The notes below the pieces were generated by a model. The model saw nothing but the letters and a program-made list of their open reading frames with translations, was not told the DNA's origin and ran no database searches. Of a stretch of 64,000 bases of DNA, positions 60,252 to 64,000 are shown one piece after another. The DNA comes from Agrococcus baldri (lineage in GTDB: Bacteria > Actinomycetota > Actinomycetes > Actinomycetales > Microbacteriaceae), in contig FOZN01000003.1 in NCBI GenBank assembly GCA_900114805.1, positions 186,001 through 250,000 of the forward strand, written 5' to 3'. Made by a program: the position numbers and the translations under genes. Each line of letters starts with the position of its first letter. Positions within the stretch are counted from its first letter, which is position 1.

Positions 60252-61745
60252 TCAGGCGGATGCGCCGAAGCGGGCGGTGTGGACGTCGCCGAGGGTGATG
60301 TGCACGGCCTGCTGGTCGCTGTAGAAGTCGAGCGAGCGGTAGCCGCCCTCATGGCCGAGGCCGGAGGCCTTCACGCCCCCGAAGGGGCTGCGCAGGTCGC
60401 GCACGTTGTGGCTGTTGAGCCACACCATGCCCGCCTCCACGTTCTGCGAGAACAGGTGCGCGCGCTTGAGATTGTTCGTCCAGATGTAGGCGGCCAGGCC
60501 GTAGCGGGTGTTGTTCGCGAGCTCGAGCGCCTCCTCGTCGGAGTCGAACGGGGTGATCGAGACGACCGGGCCGAAGATCTCCTCCTGGAAGATGCGCGCA
60601 TCCGGCGCCACGTCGGCGAACACGGTCGGGGCGACGTAGTTGCCCTCCGGCAGACCCTCGGGGCGGCCGCCGCCGGCGAGCAGGCGGCCCTCCTGCTTGC
60701 CGATCTCGACGTACGACATCACCTTGTCGAAGTGCTCGGGGTGCACGAGCGCGCCCACTTCGGTCGTCGGGTCGTGCGGGTCACCGACGACGATGCGCTT
60801 CGCCCGCTCGGCGTAGCGCTCGAGGAACTCCTCGTAGATCGAGCGCTCGACCAGGATGCGGCTGCCGGCGGTGCAGCGCTCGCCGTTGAGCGAGAAGACG
60901 CCGAACAGCGTCGAGTCGATCGCGGCGTCCAGGTCGGCGTCGGCGAAGACCACCGCGGGGCTCTTGCCGCCGAGCTCCATCGAGAGCGCCTTCAGGTGCG
61001 GCGCGGCATTGCCGAAGATCAGCTTGCCGGTGCTCGACTCGCCCGTGAACGAGATGAGCGGCACGTCGGGGTGCTTGACGAGCGCGTCGCCAGCGGTCTC
61101 ACCGAAGCCGTTCACGAGGTTGAACACGCCCGCCGGCAGCTCGGCCTCCTCGAAGATGCCGGCCCAGAGCGATGCCGACAGCGGCGTGAACTCGGCAGGC
61201 TTCAGCACCACGGTGCAGCCGGAGGCCAGCGCCGGGCCCAGCTTCCACGACTCGAGCATGAAGGGGGTGTTCCAGGGGGTGATGAGGCCCGCGACGCCCT
61301 TGGGCTTGCGGTTGACGTAGTTCACCTGGCTGCCGGGCACCTTGTAGGTGTCGTCGCGACCGGCGACGATGAGGTCGGCGAAGAAGCGGAAGTTCTCGGC
61401 CGCGCGCTGCGCCTGGCCCTTCGCCTGCGTGATCGGCAGCCCGGAGTCCCACGACTCGAGCTGCGCGAGCTCCTGGTCGCGCGACTCGACGATGTCGGCG
61501 ATGCGGCTGAGGATGCGGGCGCGCTCGCGGTTCTTCATGCGCGGCCAGGGGCCCTCGTGGAAGGCGCGCGTGGCGGCGGCCACGGCGAGGTCGATGTCGG
61601 CCTGCTTGCCGGAGGCGGCGACGGTGTAGTCCTCGTTCGTGACCGGGTTCAGCACGCCGAACGTGTCGCCGTCGACCGAGGGCACGCGCTCACCGTCGAT
61701 GTAGTGGGGGATCAGGTCAGGGATGCCTGCGGGCTGGTTCGCCAT
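60252..61745 (-). CDS. hpaE: 5-carboxymethyl-2-hydroxymuconate semialdehyde dehydrogenase
   Basis: 497-aa NAD-dependent aldehyde dehydrogenase. The catalytic Cys is in NGERCTAGSRIL, the general-base Glu in SMELGGKSPAVVF, and EEIFGPVVSI closes the cofactor site. It oxidises the ring-cleavage semialdehyde made by HpaD. AAGGAG precedes ATG 61745; the GntR stop is 9 bp upstream. Confidence 0.95.
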   Translation of the reverse strand: MANQPAGIPDLIPHYIDGERVPSVDGDTFGVLNPVTNEDYTVAASGKQADIDLAVAAATRAFHEGPWPRMKNRERARILSRIADIVESRDQELAQLESWDSGLPITQAKGQAQRAAENFRFFADLIVAGRDDTYKVPGSQVNYVNRKPKGVAGLITPWNTPFMLESWKLGPALASGCTVVLKPAEFTPLSASLWAGIFEEAELPAGVFNLVNGFGETAGDALVKHPDVPLISFTGESSTGKLIFGNAAPHLKALSMELGGKSPAVVFADADLDAAIDSTLFGVFSLNGERCTAGSRILVERSIYEEFLERYAERAKRIVVGDPHDPTTEVGALVHPEHFDKVMSYVEIGKQEGRLLAGGGRPEGLPEGNYVAPTVFADVAPDARIFQEEIFGPVVSITPFDSDEEALELANNTRYGLAAYIWTNNLKRAHLFSQNVEAGMVWLNSHNVRDLRSPFGGVKASGLGHEGGYRSLDFYSDQQAVHITLGDVHTARFGASA

Positions 61746-61754
61746 GATGGCTCC

Positions 61755-62471
61755 TTACGGTCGGTTCTGGCTGGTGTCTGCGTGCGTGCGCTGGAGGTAC
61801 GCGTCGGGCGTCGCGAGCCGGTGGGCGCGCACGGCGAGCTCGATGCGGCGGGGGTCGGCGCCCGCCTCGATGAGGCCGAGGATCGCCTCGTGCTCGTCGA
61901 CCGAGGGCAGCGCGCGGCTGGGCACGAAGGAGAAGGTCGACTGGCGCAGTCGTGCGAGGCGCTTCCAGCAGGTGTCGATCACGTCGCCGAGCACGGCGTT
62001 GGGGGAGACGTCGCTGAGCCGCCGGTGGAAGGCCTCGTTGAGGGCAGTGAACTTGACCGGGTCGAAGGCCGCGAGCGACTCGCGCATCTGCTCGTTGATC
62101 GTGCGCGCCTCATCGACGTCCGCCTTGGAGTAGAGGCCGGCGGCGAGCGAGATGGCGGCGCCCTCGACGAACGAGAGCGTCTCCATCGTGTCGTGGTACT
62201 CGAGCTCGTCGATCTCCGCCACCCGGGCGCCGATGTTGCGCTCGAAGGTGACGAGGCCTTCGGCCTCGAGCCGCCGGATGGCCTCGCGGACGGGCACGAC
62301 GCTCATGTCGAGCTCGCGGGCGATCGCGTCGAGCACCAGGCGGTAGCCGGGGGAGTAGGTGCCCTCGACGATGCGGTCGTGCAGCAGCTGGTAGGCGCGC
62401 TGCGACTTCGACTGCGTGATGGCGCCTCCGGCCTCGTCGGCCGTGGCTGCCGTGAGCCGTCGGGGGCTCAC
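61755..62471 (-). CDS. GntR family (FCD domain) regulator inside the hpa operon
   Basis: 238-aa regulator. The winged helix is at residues about 22-90 (YQLLHDRIVEGTYSPGYRLVLDAIARELDMSVVPVREAIRRLEAEGLVTFERN), followed by an FCD ligand domain with metal-binding His residues (FHRRLSDV, DEHEAIL, AVRAHRL). GTG 62471 overlaps the stop of the upstream FAH-RraA gene by 4 bp, so the regulator is translated as part of the operon. It probably responds to a homoprotocatechuate pathway acid. Confidence 0.93.
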   Translation of the reverse strand: MSPRRLTAATADEAGGAITQSKSQRAYQLLHDRIVEGTYSPGYRLVLDAIARELDMSVVPVREAIRRLEAEGLVTFERNIGARVAEIDELEYHDTMETLSFVEGAAISLAAGLYSKADVDEARTINEQMRESLAAFDPVKFTALNEAFHRRLSDVSPNAVLGDVIDTCWKRLARLRQSTFSFVPSRALPSVDEHEAILGLIEAGADPRRIELAVRAHRLATPDAYLQRTHADTSQNRP

Positions 62472-64000
62472 GCGTGTTCCGGCCCGGTCTGGGCCGGCCC
62501 GGCCTGGGCCGACGCCTGCTGGGTCGCCTCGTATTTCGCGCGCCACTCGGCGTTCATCGGGAAGAGTCCGTCGAGCGGCTCGCCGGCGTCCATCTGCTGC
62601 GCGATGTACTCCTCGGCGCGCTCGGCCTCGATGCACTCGGCGACGAGCTCGCGCACCAGCGCCGGCGGGATGACGAGCACGCCGTCGCCGTCGGCGACGA
62701 TGACGTCGCCGGCCTGCACGGTGGCGCCGCCGCAGGCGACGGTCTCGTCGAAGCTCCACGGCACGTGCAGGCGCCCGAGCACCGCGGGGTGGCCGCCGCC
62801 GTGGTAGGTCGGCACGCCGATCTCGGTGACGACGTCGAGGTCGCGCACGCCGCCATCGGTGATGATGCCCGCTGCGCCGAGATGGCGCGCGCGCAGCGCG
62901 AGGATGTCGCCGAGCGTGCCGGATCGGTTGTCGCCGCGCGCTTCGATGACGACGACGTCGCCCTCGTGCAGGTCGTCGAAGAGGCGCTTCTGCGCGTTGT
63001 AGCCGCCGCCGTGGCTCTTGAAGAGGTCCTCGCGGTTGGGCACGTACCGCAGCGTGCGCGCGGTGCCGACGATGCGCTTGCCCGGCTGCGTCGAGCGCAG
63101 GCCGTCGATCGAGACGTTGTTGAGCCCGCGCTTGCGCAGTGCGGAGGACAGGGTCGCCAGGGCGACGGTCGAGAGCTGCGCGCGCAGCTCGTCGTCGAGC
63201 ACCGGTGCGGCGGCCTGCTGGAACTGGGAGACCGGGCGCCCGGATGCGTCGGCCCACTGCTGCGGCGTCGGCTTCGGCTGGGCGGAGTATGCCGGCAGCC
63301 GCTGCTCGCCCACGCGCACGGTGGAGGCGAGGCGGCCGGTGGAGACCTGCTCGCCGTCGAGCGTCGTCGCGGTGACCTCGACCTCGACGGTCTGGCCGGG
63401 CGCGAAGGTGGAGGCGTTCGCGGGCGTGCCGGTCAGGATGACGTCGCCGGGCTCGAGCGTCACGAGCTGCGAGAGGTCGCTGACGATCTGCGCGAGCGAG
63501 AAGATCAGGGTCGAGGTCGAATCCGCCTGCACGAGCTCGCCGTCGAGCCAGGTGCGCACCTCGATGGCGTTCGGGTCGAGCAGCGCGGCATCCAGCAGCT
63601 TCGGGCCGATGGGGGTGAAGCCGTCGCCGCCCTTGGAGCGGAGGTTGGAGCCCTTGTCGACCCAGCGCAGGTCGAACACACCCAGGTCGTTCGATGCGGT
63701 GACGTGCGCGACGTGACCCCACGCATCCGCTTCGCTGACCGCACGCGCGGCGGTGCCGATGACGATCGCGATCTCGCCCTCGAAGCCGAAGATTTCCGTG
63801 CCCTCCGGCATGACGAGCTCGCCGCCGAGGGAGAGGGAGGTGGAGGGTTTGAGGAAGTAGCCGGGCGCCTCGGGGGTGCGGCCCTTCTGGGCGGCGCGGG
63901 CGCGGTAGCCGATGTGCATCGCGAAGATCTTCGAGGGCCGGGAGCCGAGCAGCTGCCAGGCGTCGACTGCGGCCTGAGGGGCGCCCGCTCGGGGCTGCGA
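62468..64000 (-). CDS. hpaG: FAH-RraA fusion: HpaG-type isomerase/decarboxylase with RraA-like domain (5'-partial)
   Basis: The frame is open to the window edge, so the N-terminus is missing; 510 codons are seen. The FAH part (PSKIFAMHIGYRARAAQKG, GFEGEIAIVIG, ASNDLGVFDLRW, LTGTPANASTF) matches HpaG-type OPET decarboxylase/HHDD isomerase. From about 240 residues on comes an RraA-like/HMG-aldolase domain (VVVIEARGDNRSGTLGDILALRARHLGAAGIITDGGVRDLD, GDVIVADGDGVLVIP), containing the metal/substrate-binding GxxR-D pattern. Two catalytic folds in one chain would act at the decarboxylation or aldol end of the route. Confidence 0.88.
   Translation of the reverse strand, partial: SQPRAGAPQAAVDAWQLLGSRPSKIFAMHIGYRARAAQKGRTPEAPGYFLKPSTSLSLGGELVMPEGTEIFGFEGEIAIVIGTAARAVSEADAWGHVAHVTASNDLGVFDLRWVDKGSNLRSKGGDGFTPIGPKLLDAALLDPNAIEVRTWLDGELVQADSTSTLIFSLAQIVSDLSQLVTLEPGDVILTGTPANASTFAPGQTVEVEVTATTLDGEQVSTGRLASTVRVGEQRLPAYSAQPKPTPQQWADASGRPVSQFQQAAAPVLDDELRAQLSTVALATLSSALRKRGLNNVSIDGLRSTQPGKRIVGTARTLRYVPNREDLFKSHGGGYNAQKRLFDDLHEGDVVVIEARGDNRSGTLGDILALRARHLGAAGIITDGGVRDLDVVTEIGVPTYHGGGHPAVLGRLHVPWSFDETVACGGATVQAGDVIVADGDGVLVIPPALVRELVAECIEAERAEEYIAQQMDAGEPLDGLFPMNAEWRAKYEATQQASAQAGPAQTGPEHA

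Noticed and set aside
59346-62807. Plus-strand open frame of 1153 codons opposite hpaD, hpaE and GntR
   Set aside because: Composition is Val/Leu/Asp/His-biased shadow coding; the minus-strand genes have full catalytic motifs and overlaps.
1-64000. CRISPR array
   Set aside because: No set of regularly spaced direct repeats of 25-40 bp and no cas gene. The 16-bp phased repeats near 6 kb are operator half-sites.

Overview
This window is a high-GC actinobacterial chromosome segment, most likely from Microbacteriaceae. The evidence is GC-rich codon use, many GTG/TTG starts, 4-bp ATGA/GTGA gene overlaps, and about ten genes whose only promoter signal is a TANNNT hexamer 5-9 nt before the start codon (leaderless transcription). 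The closest genus cannot be fixed from the sequence alone. Most of the window is ordinary chromosome. A defence island of about 15 kb sits next to a tRNA-Gln gene.

Layout. 1-2.7 kb: end of the branched-chain amino-acid operon ilvB(partial)-ilvN-ilvC, closed by a 20-bp perfect hairpin. 2.7-14.9 kb: a FAD/Rieske oxidoreductase, a drug-type ABC exporter facing a TetR gene with repeated operator half-sites, small membrane proteins, a DoxX protein, serA, a TetR/MFS efflux pair with a clear operator, and an alpha/beta hydrolase. 15.0-21.7 kb: an agmatine/putrescine module (amidase, agmatine deiminase, TetR, putrescine-type amine oxidase, APC permease) with the same palindrome TATTG-N10-CAATA in both control regions. 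22.2-25.1 kb: leuB-ilvE-FAH operon. 25.2-32.3 kb: DUF937, PadR, gltX, a thioredoxin-reductase-like protein, FetB, VapBC, AraC and DUF4287 genes.

32.4-47.8 kb: accessory island. It starts at tRNA-Gln(CTG). It holds a serine-recombinase fragment whose frame runs antisense through the tRNA, an intact-looking IS3-family element that truncates genes on both sides, a DUF3846 gene, and three small or unknown genes, including a 56-codon zinc ribbon. These are followed by a tightly packed operon: hsdM-hsdS-hsdR, a 55-aa unknown, then an OLD-family nuclease and a UvrD-like helicase (Gabija, GajAB). A degraded recombinase tail with two helix-turn-helix units marks the right side. The hsdS and gaj genes are visibly more AT-rich than hsdM and hsdR, so the operon looks assembled from parts.

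47.9-55.4 kb: a five-gene nitrogen-compound operon (APC permease, glutamine-synthetase-like ligase, FluG-type amidohydrolase, M20 amidohydrolase, class III aminotransferase) convergent with an RpiR regulator. Matching operators lie upstream of the permease and of rpiR. 55.5-57.5 kb: an unknown protein, a thioredoxin/CstR-like pair with a G-tract palindrome, and a DUF1304 protein. 57.5-64 kb (minus strand): the lower pathway for homoprotocatechuate, hpaI, hpaH, hpaD, hpaE, a GntR gene and an FAH-RraA fusion that runs off the window. No rRNA, CRISPR array or prophage structural gene was seen.
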